Shown here: positions 33,142 to 42,454 of the stretch, in pieces
Numbering within the stretch: position 1 is the first letter of the stretch
Layout: each line of letters opens with the position of its first letter
DNA from: Rubrivirga sp046845755
GTDB taxonomy: Bacteria; Bacteroidota; Rhodothermia; Rhodothermales; Rubricoccaceae
Direction of reading: 5' to 3'
DNA: 64,000 nucleotides
NCBI RefSeq assembly: GCF_046845755.1
Contig: NZ_CP177357.1
Coordinates: forward strand, 2,542,001 to 2,606,000
Notes under the pieces: generated by a model
What the model saw: the letters and a program-made list of their open reading frames with translations, nothing else
Told to the model about the DNA's origin: nothing
Database searches by the model: none
Program-made: the position numbers and the translations under genes

Positions 33142-34896
33142 ATGCCCCTTCCCGTTCGCGGGATCGTTCTGCCCGTGCTCGCCGCCGTCTGCTGCCTCTG
33201 CGCGAGCCCCGACGTAGCCGCCCAGTACATCCCCCCCGCGGCCTCGACCGCGCGCGTCCCCACGCTCTCGGGCGCCGCCCGGACCGCCCGCCCCACCGAG
33301 GACGTGGTGCTGGCGGGCCCCGTCGACGCCGAGACGTACCTCGTCGGCCCCGGCGACGTGTTCGTGGTCTCGGTCGGCGGCGGCTCGGTCGGCGTGCCGC
33401 CGCGCCAGACCGAGGCCGTCGTTTCGGCCGACGGGCTCCTCGTGATCGCCGAGGCCGGCACGTTCCGGGCCGCCGGCCGCACGCTGGCGGCCGTCCGCGC
33501 CGACGCCGCCGCCGCGCTCAGCCGCCAGTACCGCAACGTCCCGACCGACGTCGCGCTCGTCGCGCCGCGCCGGTTCGCCGTCTACGTGTCGGGCGCCGTG
33601 CCCCTACCGGGCCGCCAGACCGTCACCGCGCTCGGCCGGGTCGAGGACGCGATCGCCGCGACGACGGGCGAGCTCAACCCGCTGGCGCTGGCCGACTACG
33701 AGACGCCGACGCGGTTCGAGGTCGAGCGCCGCGTCGCGCTCCGCAACGTGACCGTGACCGATCAGGACGGCGCCGTCCGGCGCGTCGACCTGTTCCGCTA
33801 CTACGCCACGGGCGACCTCGCCTACAACCCGCGGCTCGTCGACGGCGCCGCCGTCTTCGTGCCGACGTTCGACCCCGTCCGCGAGGGCGTGGCGGTCGCG
33901 GGCGACGTGGAGCGGCCGGGGACCTACGACTGGCGCCCCGACGACACGGCCGCCGCGCTCGTCGCCGTGGCCGGCGGGCCGGGGCTCGACCTCGCCGACG
34001 CGTCCGTGCGCCGCACGCGCGTGGTCGGCGGCCAGCCCCAGAGCGTCGTGGTGTCGCTGGCGGAGGCCCGGACGCTCGACGTCGCGCCCCGCGACCAGAT
34101 CTCGGTCGTGGCCGCGGCCCCGGACGCCGGGTACGCGAGCGCCGTCGGCGCCGTCGCCTTCCCGGGCACCTACCCCATCGTCTCGGGCCAGACCACGCTC
34201 ACGGCGCTCGTGGAAGCGGCCGGCGGGCTCACCGACCAAGCGCTCCTCCGGGGGGCCTACCTCGAGCGGACGGCCCGGACGGAGCCGCAGGCCGCGCTCG
34301 ACCCGCTCGCGTACCCCACCGACCGGCCTGTCACCATCGCCATGTTCGACTCGACGGTCACGTCGCTCGGGCGGCTCAGCGACCTCGGCCTGGTCGGGCG
34401 CCGCTACTACGTGCAGGAGTACGTCTCGACCCCCCGGCTCTCAGTCGACGTGCCGGCGGCACTCGCGGGGAGCCTCGACCTCCGGCTCCGCGACGGCGAC
34501 CGGCTCGTCGTGCCGCGCGACCTCGGCGTCGTCCGCGTGTTCGGCCAGGTGTCGTCGCCAGGCTACGTCCCCTACGACCCCGGCCTGACAGCGGGCGAGT
34601 ACCTCGCGCGAGCGGGCGGGCCCGGCCCCGCCGGCACGACGGTCTACACCGTCGACGCCCGGACCGGCCGGTTCACGGCGGGCCCCGAGACGCTCGTCCA
34701 GCCCGGCGACGCCGTCTTCGTGGACCGCCCGCCGACGTCGGACTCGCCGGAGTTCGAGAACCTCGCCATCCAGGAACAGCGCGAGGAGCGCGAGGCCGCC
34801 CGCGACCGGCGCCAGTTCCTGTTCCAGACGATCACGACGACGGTGACGACGCTCGGCTTCCTCATCGGGACGTACTTCACCGCCACCCGGAACTAG
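33142..34896 (+). CDS. Polysaccharide export protein, Wza-like with SLBB domains
   Basis: 584 residues. Signal peptide 1-29 (ending DVAAQ). The polysaccharide-export domain opens with TYLVGPGDVFVVSVGGGSVG (about 65-150). Several SLBB beta-grasp repeats follow (VYVSGAVPLPGRQTVTALG; VAVAGDVERPGTYDWRPDD; VGAVAFPGTYPIVSGQTTL; RVFGQVSSPGYVPYDPGLT). A C-terminal helix (TTTVTTLGFLIGTYF) could cross the outer membrane as in Wza, or anchor to the inner one. It forms the channel for capsule or exopolysaccharide export. There is no lipobox Cys, unlike E. coli Wza. It is the first gene of the locus, 11 nt before the Wzz-type gene. Confidence 0.92.
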   Translation: MPLPVRGIVLPVLAAVCCLCASPDVAAQYIPPAASTARVPTLSGAARTARPTEDVVLAGPVDAETYLVGPGDVFVVSVGGGSVGVPPRQTEAVVSADGLLVIAEAGTFRAAGRTLAAVRADAAAALSRQYRNVPTDVALVAPRRFAVYVSGAVPLPGRQTVTALGRVEDAIAATTGELNPLALADYETPTRFEVERRVALRNVTVTDQDGAVRRVDLFRYYATGDLAYNPRLVDGAAVFVPTFDPVREGVAVAGDVERPGTYDWRPDDTAAALVAVAGGPGLDLADASVRRTRVVGGQPQSVVVSLAEARTLDVAPRDQISVVAAAPDAGYASAVGAVAFPGTYPIVSGQTTLTALVEAAGGLTDQALLRGAYLERTARTEPQAALDPLAYPTDRPVTIAMFDSTVTSLGRLSDLGLVGRRYYVQEYVSTPRLSVDVPAALAGSLDLRLRDGDRLVVPRDLGVVRVFGQVSSPGYVPYDPGLTAGEYLARAGGPGPAGTTVYTVDARTGRFTAGPETLVQPGDAVFVDRPPTSDSPEFENLAIQEQREEREAARDRRQFLFQTITTTVTTLGFLIGTYFTATRN

Positions 34897-34907
34897 TGGA
34901 CCGCGCC

Positions 34908-36134
34908 ATGGACCCCCGCGAGACCTCGGACCGGACCGACCTCGGCGCCTCGGGCGACGGCGCCGGCGCCTTGCCGGTCGACCCCGTCGCCCTGGAGACC
35001 CAGAACCGCCTGTGGTGGGCGGCCGGCGTCGTGTACCGCCGCCTGGGGTGGATCGTGGGCGTGACGGCCCTCGTGGCCGCGCTGTCGGTCTACCTCACGC
35101 TGCAGATCCCCAACCGCTACCGCGCCGAGACGCGCGTGCTGCTGCAGGACACGGGGGGCGGGGGCCTGCTGGCGGGCGCGCTCAGCAACCTGCCCCCGGC
35201 GGCGGCGGCGCTGATCGGCGGCGGCGGCGGCGGCGGGTTCACGCGCTACATGGCGATCCTGACCAGCCCCACCACGACCGCGTCCGTCGTCGAGCGGTTC
35301 GACCTCGTCGACCGCTACGACCTGCGCGACGAGCCGTACCCGGAGCAGGCTGCCATGGGCGTGCTCGCCGAGCGCGCCGACTTCTCCGTCAGCCTGGACT
35401 ACGACTACCTCGGCGTGAGCGTGCTCGACGAGGACCCCGAGATGGCGGCCCAGATGGCCAACTACTACGTCGAGCGGCTCAACGAGCGGCACATCGAGTT
35501 CCAGGCCAACAGCGCCGCCGAGAACCGCGCCTTTCTGGCCACCCGGCTCGACGAGGCGAACGCGGCGCTCGACTCGGCCCAGGCCGAGATGCAGGCGCTC
35601 CAGGAGCGCTCCGGCGTCGTCGAGCCGACGGCCCAGGCCGACGCGCTCTTTTCCGCACTCGCGACCACGCAGGCCGAGGTGACCGCCGCCGAGGTCCAGT
35701 ACCAGGCGCTGCTCTCGCAGTTCGGGCCGGAGAACCCGAGCGTCGTCGCGGCCAAGGCCGGCGTCGACGCGGCGCGGCGCCAGGTCGCCCGCTTGCGGAG
35801 CGGGGCCGAGGCGGGGATGCCCGGGCTGGGCGGCCTGCCCCGCGTCCAGCGCCAGTACGCCGAGGTCATGCAGGAGCTGACGCTCCAGCGCGCCATCATC
35901 GAGACCGTGCAGCCGCTCTACGAGCAGGCCGCGCTCCAGGAGCGCCGCGAGGCCGACGCCGTCCAGATCCTGGATCCCGCCACGCCGCCGGTCCGCAAGG
36001 CCGAGCCGCGCCGTTCGCTGATCGTGCTGGCCGCGACGGCCTCGGCCGGCATCGTGATGGTGGTGCTGGTGCTGGTGCTGGCCGTGCTCCGCCGGTGGGG
36101 CCCGTCCGTGCTCGTCCGGCTCCGGACGGCGTGA
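34908..36134 (+). CDS. Polysaccharide co-polymerase / chain-length regulator, Wzz-like
   Basis: 408 residues from ATG at 34908. Two membrane helices flank a periplasmic region: IVGVTALVAALSVYLTL (about 45-65) and VLAATASAGIVMVVLVLVL (near the C-terminus). The Wzz domain starts with IPNRYRAETRVLLQD. The middle is a long coiled coil (about 195-300, ANAALDSAQAEMQALQER). There is a glycine run (GGGGGGG) near residue 104. There is no cytoplasmic tyrosine-kinase domain, so it is the PCP type without kinase. It sets glycan chain length with the ligase/polymerase downstream. Confidence 0.9.
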   Translation: MDPRETSDRTDLGASGDGAGALPVDPVALETQNRLWWAAGVVYRRLGWIVGVTALVAALSVYLTLQIPNRYRAETRVLLQDTGGGGLLAGALSNLPPAAAALIGGGGGGGFTRYMAILTSPTTTASVVERFDLVDRYDLRDEPYPEQAAMGVLAERADFSVSLDYDYLGVSVLDEDPEMAAQMANYYVERLNERHIEFQANSAAENRAFLATRLDEANAALDSAQAEMQALQERSGVVEPTAQADALFSALATTQAEVTAAEVQYQALLSQFGPENPSVVAAKAGVDAARRQVARLRSGAEAGMPGLGGLPRVQRQYAEVMQELTLQRAIIETVQPLYEQAALQERREADAVQILDPATPPVRKAEPRRSLIVLAATASAGIVMVVLVLVLAVLRRWGPSVLVRLRTA

Positions 36135-37558
36135 GCCTGCCCGCCCCCCCGGCGCCAGCCGGCCGCGCGGTGCTCGGGGCGGTGTCGGCCGGCGTCGTCG
36201 CGCTCGGCGTCGGCGTGCTGGCGCTCGTGCTGATGCTGGCCGCCGCGGGCGAGACGCTGGCTCTGACGGCGCTCGCGCTGGCCGCCGGGCTCGGGCTGGC
36301 CGTCGCGCTCGCCAAGCCGAGCCCGCTGGCGCGGCTGGTGGGCGTGCTGCTGCTCCAGATCGCCCAGATCGGCGGTGAGGCCGGGCTGTCGGCCGTCGAG
36401 GTCGTCGCCGGGCTCGCGCTCGTGGGCTACCTCGCCCAGTGGTACGTCGTGGCGCTGGCGTCGGCGCGGCCGCTCGTCCGCACCGTGTTCGACGCGGCGG
36501 CCGTCGCCTGGGGCACCGTCGGGTTCGTCGTCGCTGCCGGGCTGGGGCTGCTGTTCGGCGCCGACGCCTACGACTTCCGGGCCGACCTGCTGGCGACGCT
36601 GCCCTTCCTCTTCTACCTGCCCGTCAAGGACGTGTGCGTGCGCGAGGGCCGCGGGGCCGTGGCGATCGCGGCCGTGCTGTGCGCGTTCGGCGTCGCGGCG
36701 GCCATCCAGAACGCCGTCCTGTTCCGCAACGCGATCTCGGGCGCGGCCGCGCTCTACGAGATCGCCGACGCCCGCTTCAACGTCAGCGAGATCTCGATCA
36801 CGGCGGGGATGCTGCTGGCGCTCGCGAGCGCCGCCGTCGCGCGCGACCGCGCGCGGACGCTGGGCTCGGTCGCGCTGGCGGGCCTGCTGTTGGTGGGCCT
36901 GCTCATCACCAAGTCGCGCGGGTACTGGATCGCGGGGACGTTCGGGATCCTGGCGATGGCCGTCGTGGTGCCGGGCCGGGGGCGGCGGCGGATCCTCGGC
37001 TACGGCGCGCTCGGGGTCGGCATCCTGGTGGCCGTCGCGGTGCTGCTCTTCCGCGAGCAGATCGTGCTCGTCGCGCTCGGCGCGCTCGACCGGCTGGTCT
37101 CGATCGGGAACGCCGGCTCCGACATCTCGATCCTGAACCGCGTCGCCGAGAGCGCGGCCGTCTGGGAGCGGCTGCGCGCCAACCCCATCCTGGGCTACGG
37201 CTGGGGCGTGCAGGTGACCCACTACAGCATCATCGCCGAGGGCACCCGGAGCTGGGCCTTTTTCCACAACGGCTACCTGTCCCTGTGGTTCAAGACGGGG
37301 CTCTGGGGCGTGGCGCTGTTCATGTCGGTCTGGATCGGCGCGATGGCGCGCGCGGCGTGGGCGGCGCGGCAGCTCGCGCTGCCCTGGGCGATCCGGGCCC
37401 CGGCGCTCGGGGCCGGCGCGGCGATCGCCGCCTTCACCCCGGTCGTCATCACGTCGAACCCGTTCGCCGTGCTCGACCAGATGCTCGTCGTGACGCTGAC
37501 GCTGGCGCTGGCGCACGGGGCGGCCGACCGCGCGGCCGACCGGCTCCGGGACGCGTGA
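36131..37558 (+). CDS. O-antigen ligase/polymerase family membrane protein
   Basis: 475 residues from GTG at 36131, overlapping the Wzz stop by 4 nt (GTGA). About 12 predicted helices. The Wzy_C signature is in the large periplasmic loop: ANPILGYGWGVQVTHYS and FFHNGYLSLWFKTGLWG. These proteins join or polymerise glycan repeat units in the periplasm. In this cluster, with Wzz and a flippase, a Wzy polymerase role is more likely than transfer to lipid A, but the family does not decide it. Confidence 0.85.
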   Translation: MSLPAPPAPAGRAVLGAVSAGVVALGVGVLALVLMLAAAGETLALTALALAAGLGLAVALAKPSPLARLVGVLLLQIAQIGGEAGLSAVEVVAGLALVGYLAQWYVVALASARPLVRTVFDAAAVAWGTVGFVVAAGLGLLFGADAYDFRADLLATLPFLFYLPVKDVCVREGRGAVAIAAVLCAFGVAAAIQNAVLFRNAISGAAALYEIADARFNVSEISITAGMLLALASAAVARDRARTLGSVALAGLLLVGLLITKSRGYWIAGTFGILAMAVVVPGRGRRRILGYGALGVGILVAVAVLLFREQIVLVALGALDRLVSIGNAGSDISILNRVAESAAVWERLRANPILGYGWGVQVTHYSIIAEGTRSWAFFHNGYLSLWFKTGLWGVALFMSVWIGAMARAAWAARQLALPWAIRAPALGAGAAIAAFTPVVITSNPFAVLDQMLVVTLTLALAHGAADRAADRLRDA

Positions 37559-38970
37559 GCGGCCCCTCCCGCCTGGTCCGCAACGTGGTCTGGCTGGCGC
37601 TGGCGCAGGTCGTCACGCTCGTGGTCGGGTTCGTGATCTGGGTCCACCTCGGCCGCGCGCTGGGCGCAGAGCGGCTGGGGATGGTGGCCTTCGGGATGGC
37701 GCTCGTGTCGTACTTCGTGCTCGTCGTCACGCTCGGGTTCGACGCCGTCGCCGTCCGCGAGGCGGCGCGCGACGGGGCGCGCGAGGCCGAGATCCTGCCG
37801 CTCCTGCTCGGCGCGCGGCTCGCGCTGGCCGCCGGGGCGACCGCCGCGTTCGTCGCCACGACGGTCGCGCTCGGGCTCGGGCCCGCGTACCAGGCGACCG
37901 TCCTCGTGCTCGGCGTGCTCGTCGTCGCCCGCGCCGTCCAGCTCGACTGGGTGTACCAGGCGCGCGAGGAGATGGGCGTCTCGGCGCTCCGCAACGCGGG
38001 CGCGGCGGTCGTGACGGTCGCCGTGGCGCTGGCGACCGTCCGGGGGCCCGACGACGTGGTGTGGGCCGCGGCGGCGCTCGCGGCGGGCCCCGCCGTGGCC
38101 AACCTCGTGCTCTTGGTCGTCTACGCGCGCGAGGCCGGGGTGCCCCGGCCCCGGTTCGACCTCGCGGGCTGGAAGGTGCTCCTCGCCCCCGCGATCCCGC
38201 TGGCGGTGTCCGGGTTCGTGATGCAGCTCTACTACAACGTCGACAAGCTGATGATCGAGGCGTTCCGGACGACGGCCGAGGTGGGGCTCTACGAGGCCAG
38301 CTACAAGCTGTACGCCGTGGGCATCGCCGCGGCGGGCGTGCTGTACTCGGCCTTCTTCCCCGCCCTGTCGAGCGCCTTCGGCTCGGCCGACGCGATGCGC
38401 CGCGAGGGCCGCCGGTTCGGCGGCGCGCTGCTGGCGCTCGGGCCGCCGTTCGCGCTCGCCGGCGCCGTGTTCGCCCCCGACCTGCTGGCCCTCCTGTTCG
38501 GGCCGGAGTACGTCGGCGCCGGGCCGGCGCTGCGCGTCCTGTTCGCGTACGCCGCGCTGATCTACGTGAGCATGACGTTCGGCGTCCCGCTGATGGCCTG
38601 GAACGACGAGACGGCCTACCTCAAGGCCGCCATCGGCGGCGGCATCGCGAACGTGGTCCTCAACGTCGCGCTCATCCCCGCGCTCGGGATCGTCGGGGCG
38701 GCCACGGCGACGCTCGCCAGCGAGGCCGTCGTGATGGCGGGGATGGCGTGGCGCTACCGCCGCCACACGGGGACGCTCCACCCGGAGCTGTTCGGGCGCG
38801 CCGCGCTCGCGGGGGTCGGTGGCGGGCTGCTCCCGGCGCTGGCGGCCTCCGCGCTGGGGGTCCCGCTGCTGGTGGCCTTGCCCCTCGTCGCCGCCACGGC
38901 CCTGCTCGCCGTCTGGGCCGCTGGGCTGATCGCGCCCCGGGCCCTCGTCGCCGCCCTCCTGCGCCGCTGA
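37555..38970 (+). CDS. Polysaccharide flippase, Wzx/MATE-like
   Basis: 471 residues from GTG at 37555, overlapping the preceding stop by 4 nt. About 12-14 helices. The family pattern VWLALAQVVTLVVGFVIWVHLGRALG at the start (first helix plus LGRALG) and SGFVMQLYYNVDKLMIE and YLKAAIGGGIANVVLNVALIP later are typical of oligosaccharide flippases. It moves lipid-linked repeat units to the periplasm. Confidence 0.92.
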   Translation: MSGPSRLVRNVVWLALAQVVTLVVGFVIWVHLGRALGAERLGMVAFGMALVSYFVLVVTLGFDAVAVREAARDGAREAEILPLLLGARLALAAGATAAFVATTVALGLGPAYQATVLVLGVLVVARAVQLDWVYQAREEMGVSALRNAGAAVVTVAVALATVRGPDDVVWAAAALAAGPAVANLVLLVVYAREAGVPRPRFDLAGWKVLLAPAIPLAVSGFVMQLYYNVDKLMIEAFRTTAEVGLYEASYKLYAVGIAAAGVLYSAFFPALSSAFGSADAMRREGRRFGGALLALGPPFALAGAVFAPDLLALLFGPEYVGAGPALRVLFAYAALIYVSMTFGVPLMAWNDETAYLKAAIGGGIANVVLNVALIPALGIVGAATATLASEAVVMAGMAWRYRRHTGTLHPELFGRAALAGVGGGLLPALAASALGVPLLVALPLVAATALLAVWAAGLIAPRALVAALLRR

Positions 38971-39031
38971 CGCGCCGGTCGAATTGCCTCTGAACCGGCC
39001 CTCCCGGGCGTCCGCCGCCGGAGCCCGGCCC

Positions 39032-39039
39032 TACCTTCG
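39032..39039 (+). promoter_or_regulatory. TAnnTTCG box before the glycosyltransferase block
   Basis: TACCTTCG, 20 nt before the ATG at 39060, in the only sizeable gap (89 nt) of the polysaccharide cluster. It suggests a second promoter for the glycosyltransferase genes. Confidence 0.45.
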
Positions 39040-39059
39040 CCTCCCCGACGCGCCCCCGC

Positions 39060-40109
39060 ATGGCCCCCCTCACCCTCTCGACGTGGCTCTACGCCGAGTC
39101 CCCCGATGAAGAGAGCCTCTACCCGCAGGTCGTCGGGCAGGGCGCGCCGTCGTCGGACCGCTTCCAGGCCGTCTACTGGCGGTGCGTCGCCGTCTTCTTC
39201 GCCTCGGCCAGGCGGTGGGCGCCCGGCGCCCGGCTCGTGCTCTACACGAACGTCCCGGCCGTCCCCGCCGTCGACGGGCAGCCGATGGGGCCGTTCCTCG
39301 ACCGGCTCGGCGTCGAGGTCGTCCGCCTCGGCTACTCGTTCCAGCCGCCGGAGGGCTACTACGGGGCCTGGCGGAACCAGTTCTACGTCTTCGACGCGCT
39401 CCGCGACCTCGCCGCCCGGACCCCCGACGACGGCGTGGCGATGCTCCTCGACTCGGATTGCGTCTGGGCCCGCGCGCCCGACCGGATGGCCGCCATGACG
39501 CGCCGCCACGGGACGCTGACGTACGACCTCGGGCGGCCCGAGGGCGTCGCCGAGAACGGGCTGACGCTGGCGGACCTGGGCGCGCTCCACGCCGAACTGG
39601 CGCCCGCCTTCGGCGCGGGCCCGCCCGACGCCGCTCCGCCCTACCTCGGCGGCGAGCTGGTGGCCGCGACCGGCGACGCCCTGCGCCGCGCCGACGAGAT
39701 GCTGGACGCGCTGTGGGCCGAGATGCTCCGGCGCCACGCGGCGGGGCTCCCCAAGTACAACGAGGAGGCCCACGCGCTCGGCCTGGTGTACCACGTCCTG
39801 GGCGCGCCCTACGGCACGGCCAACCCCTACCTCCGGCGGATCTGGACGACGCTCCTGAGCGGCGACGACGCCCGCGCGCCCGACCTCGACCTCACCGTGT
39901 GGCACGTCCCGGCCGAAAAGCGCTACGGCCTCCGGCGCCTGTTCGCCGAGGTGCTCCGCCCCGACGGCCCGTTCTGGACGCTCGACGGCGACGCGTGGCG
40001 GTCGTGGGCCGGCCGCCAGGTCGGCCTCCCCGGCCGGTCGCTCGCCAAGACCGCCCGAGACCTCCCGGTCGCCCTCCGCGACAAGCTCCGCGCGCGGCTC
40101 GGCCGCTAG
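39060..40109 (+). CDS. Probable GT-A glycosyltransferase of uncertain family
   Basis: 349 residues, soluble. The segment MLLDSDCVWARAPDRM (about 137-152) looks like the DxD metal site of GT-A nucleotide-sugar transferases, and LVLYTNVPAVPAVDG precedes it as the first strands of such a fold. YYGAWRNQFYVFDAL and LPKYNEEAHALGLVYHVLG are other well-formed stretches. I do not recognise a named family. It lies among polysaccharide genes, so a sugar donor transferase acting on the repeat unit is likely. It is 45 nt from the next glycosyltransferase. Confidence 0.7.
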   Translation: MAPLTLSTWLYAESPDEESLYPQVVGQGAPSSDRFQAVYWRCVAVFFASARRWAPGARLVLYTNVPAVPAVDGQPMGPFLDRLGVEVVRLGYSFQPPEGYYGAWRNQFYVFDALRDLAARTPDDGVAMLLDSDCVWARAPDRMAAMTRRHGTLTYDLGRPEGVAENGLTLADLGALHAELAPAFGAGPPDAAPPYLGGELVAATGDALRRADEMLDALWAEMLRRHAAGLPKYNEEAHALGLVYHVLGAPYGTANPYLRRIWTTLLSGDDARAPDLDLTVWHVPAEKRYGLRRLFAEVLRPDGPFWTLDGDAWRSWAGRQVGLPGRSLAKTARDLPVALRDKLRARLGR

Positions 40110-40154
40110 GCCGCCCTGACTGCCCCCTCGTCGCTGGTCCGCCCGCCCCCGCCC

Positions 40155-41294
40155 ATGCACCTCGCCTTCGTCACCGCCCACGACCCCGCCGACATCCGGT
40201 CGTTCTCGGGCGTCCCCTACTACGTGACGCACGCGCTCCGCCAGCGGGTCGACCGGCTGAGCGTCGTCGGGCCGCTGGCCCAGGGCGGCGCCGTCCGCGG
40301 GCGGCTGGCCAAGCTCCGCTACCGCCTCGGGGGCCAGACCTACCTCCGCGCCCACACCTGGGCCAGCGTCCGGGGCCTGGCCGCCGACGCCGCCCCCCAG
40401 ATCGCCGCGCTCCGGCCCGACGCCGTCGTGACGATGAGCACGTTGCCGCTCGCGGCGCTCGACGCCGACTGCCCGACCGCGTGCTGGCCCGACGCCACGT
40501 TCGAGGCCAACCTGCTCTTCTACCCCGACTTTACCGGCCTGCCGGACGCCCACGTCATCGAGGCGCACGCCGTCGAGCGCGCGGCCATCGAGCGCTCGAC
40601 GGTCGCCGCCTTCGCGACGGCCCACGGCGCCGACTCCGCGCGCGGCTACTACGGTGTCGACGACGGCTCCGTCCACGTCGTGGAGTACGGGGCGAACCTC
40701 GAGCCGGGCGACGTGCCCCCGGCCGAGGCCATCGCCGACGCCGTCGCGGCCCGGTCGCGCGACGTGTGCCGCCTGCTGTTCGTCGGCGGCGGCTGGGTCC
40801 GCAAGGGCGGCGACGTCGCGCTCCGGGTGGCCGAAGTGATGACCGCGCGCGGCGTGCCGACGACGCTGACCGTCGCCGGGTCGCACCCGCCCGTCGACGC
40901 GCACCCCCTGCTCCGGGCGACGGGCTTTTTGCGCAAGGACGTGCCCGCCGAGCGCGACCGCTTGCGCGCGCTGTTCGCCGAGAGCCACTTTCTCTGCATG
41001 CCGGTCCGCGCCGAGGACTTCGGCTGCGTCTTCGCCGAGGCCGCCGCCTTCGGGCTCCCGTCCCTCACGACCGACATCGGCGGGATGCCGACGACCGTCG
41101 GCGACGACGCCGGGGTGCTGTTCCGCTTCCAGGAGCGCCCCCAGGTCATCGCCGACCGCGCCCTCGAGCTGTGGTCCGACCGCGCCGCCTACGGCCGGCT
41201 GGCGACGACGGCGCGCGCGAAGTACGACCGCGTGCTGAACTGGGACGCGGGCGCCGAGCGGCTGCTGGCCTTGCTCGCGCCGCACGTCCGGTGA
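40155..41294 (+). CDS. Glycosyltransferase family 4 protein
   Basis: 379 residues. GT-B fold: the N-terminal domain opens with FVTAHDPADIRSFSGVPYYV, and the C-terminal donor domain has LLFVGGGWVRKGGDVALRV and FLCMPVRAEDFGCVFAEAAA (the EX7E-like donor motif) followed by GLPSLTTDIGGMPTTV. Retaining mechanism expected. It transfers a hexose-type unit within the polysaccharide repeat; donor unknown. Its stop overlaps the next start by 4 nt. Confidence 0.92.
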   Translation: MHLAFVTAHDPADIRSFSGVPYYVTHALRQRVDRLSVVGPLAQGGAVRGRLAKLRYRLGGQTYLRAHTWASVRGLAADAAPQIAALRPDAVVTMSTLPLAALDADCPTACWPDATFEANLLFYPDFTGLPDAHVIEAHAVERAAIERSTVAAFATAHGADSARGYYGVDDGSVHVVEYGANLEPGDVPPAEAIADAVAARSRDVCRLLFVGGGWVRKGGDVALRVAEVMTARGVPTTLTVAGSHPPVDAHPLLRATGFLRKDVPAERDRLRALFAESHFLCMPVRAEDFGCVFAEAAAFGLPSLTTDIGGMPTTVGDDAGVLFRFQERPQVIADRALELWSDRAAYGRLATTARAKYDRVLNWDAGAERLLALLAPHVR

Positions 41295-42454
41295 CGCCGC
41301 CCGACCTCTTGATCGTGGCGCCGTACGCGGGCGGCCACCATGCCGAGTACCTCCGCTGGATCGTCGGCGGGCTGGCGACGCGCGACGTCGGCCGGATCGC
41401 CGTCGCCGCGCACCCGGTCCTACTCGACGCGGAGTCGGACGCGCTCGCGGCCGTCGACACGCGCGCCCTCGACGTGTCGCCGCTCGCCGCGCCGGGCTCG
41501 CTCTGGGCGGCTGGCCGCGCCGTCGGCGCCGTCGTCGGCGACGCCATCCGGGCCGCGCGCGCGGCCCAGGTCTTCCTCCCCGCGCTCGACCACACCCAGC
41601 TCGCGCTGGCGACCGGCCTGCGGTTCGAGGTCCCGACGCGGGTCTCGGGCATCCTGCTCCGGGCCACGCTGCACGAGCCGGCGACCGGCCTCGGCGACCG
41701 GATCAGCCGGCTCCGCAAGACGGCCCTGCTCCGGCTCGCCGCCCGCAACCCCCACCTCGGCGCCGTCCTCGCCCTCGACCCCGACGCCGTCGCCCCGCTC
41801 CGCCGCCTCGGCCTCGACGCGCGCTGGCTCCCCGACCCCGTCGAGACGCCGGCGCCAGGCCGCTCGGCCGGCGCCGTCCGCGCGTCGCTCGGGGTCGAGG
41901 ACGGGCGGACGATGCTCCTGCTGTTCGGGTCGCTGGAGGTGCGCAAGGGGGTCTTCGACGTGCTGGAGGCGCTGACGGACGTGCCCGACGAGGCGGCCCG
42001 TCGGCTGGCGCTGGTCGTCGTCGGGAAGACGTACGACGACATGCGGCCGCGCCTTCGGGCGGCGGTCGACGCCGCGCGCCAGACGGCCGCCCACGTCGTC
42101 TTCCAGGAGCGGTTCGTGCCCGACGGCGAACTGGACGACCTGGTGACGGCCGCCGACGTCGTGCTGGCGCCGTACCGGGGCCACGTCGGGTCGAGCGGCG
42201 TCGTGCTCCGCGCCGCCGCCGCCGGCCGGCCGCTGCTGGCGACGGCGGAGGGGATGGTGGGCCGCGAGGTCCGCGCGCACGCCCTCGGGCAGGCCGTCGA
42301 CACGGCCGACCGGGCTGCGCTCGCCGCCGCGCTCGCGACCGCCGCCGCGGCGCCGGACACCGGCTTCGCCCCCGCCCGCGCCGCCGCGTATGCCGAGGCG
42401 CACGCCGTCGACCGCTTCGCCGACGTCATCGCCGCCGCCCTCCGTCAGCCGTGA
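41291..42454 (+). CDS. Glycosyltransferase, GT-B fold
   Basis: 387 residues from GTG at 41291, coupled to the upstream gene by GTGA. The N-terminal domain has LLIVAPYAGGHHAEYLRWIV; the C-terminal Rossmann part has LLLFGSLEVRKGVFDVLEAL and VLAPYRGHVGSSGVVLRAAA. The family EX7E motif is replaced by a GSSGVVLRAAAAG stretch, typical of a divergent GT4-like branch. Acceptor and donor unknown. Confidence 0.88.
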   Translation: MTPPDLLIVAPYAGGHHAEYLRWIVGGLATRDVGRIAVAAHPVLLDAESDALAAVDTRALDVSPLAAPGSLWAAGRAVGAVVGDAIRAARAAQVFLPALDHTQLALATGLRFEVPTRVSGILLRATLHEPATGLGDRISRLRKTALLRLAARNPHLGAVLALDPDAVAPLRRLGLDARWLPDPVETPAPGRSAGAVRASLGVEDGRTMLLLFGSLEVRKGVFDVLEALTDVPDEAARRLALVVVGKTYDDMRPRLRAAVDAARQTAAHVVFQERFVPDGELDDLVTAADVVLAPYRGHVGSSGVVLRAAAAGRPLLATAEGMVGREVRAHALGQAVDTADRAALAAALATAAAAPDTGFAPARAAAYAEAHAVDRFADVIAAALRQP

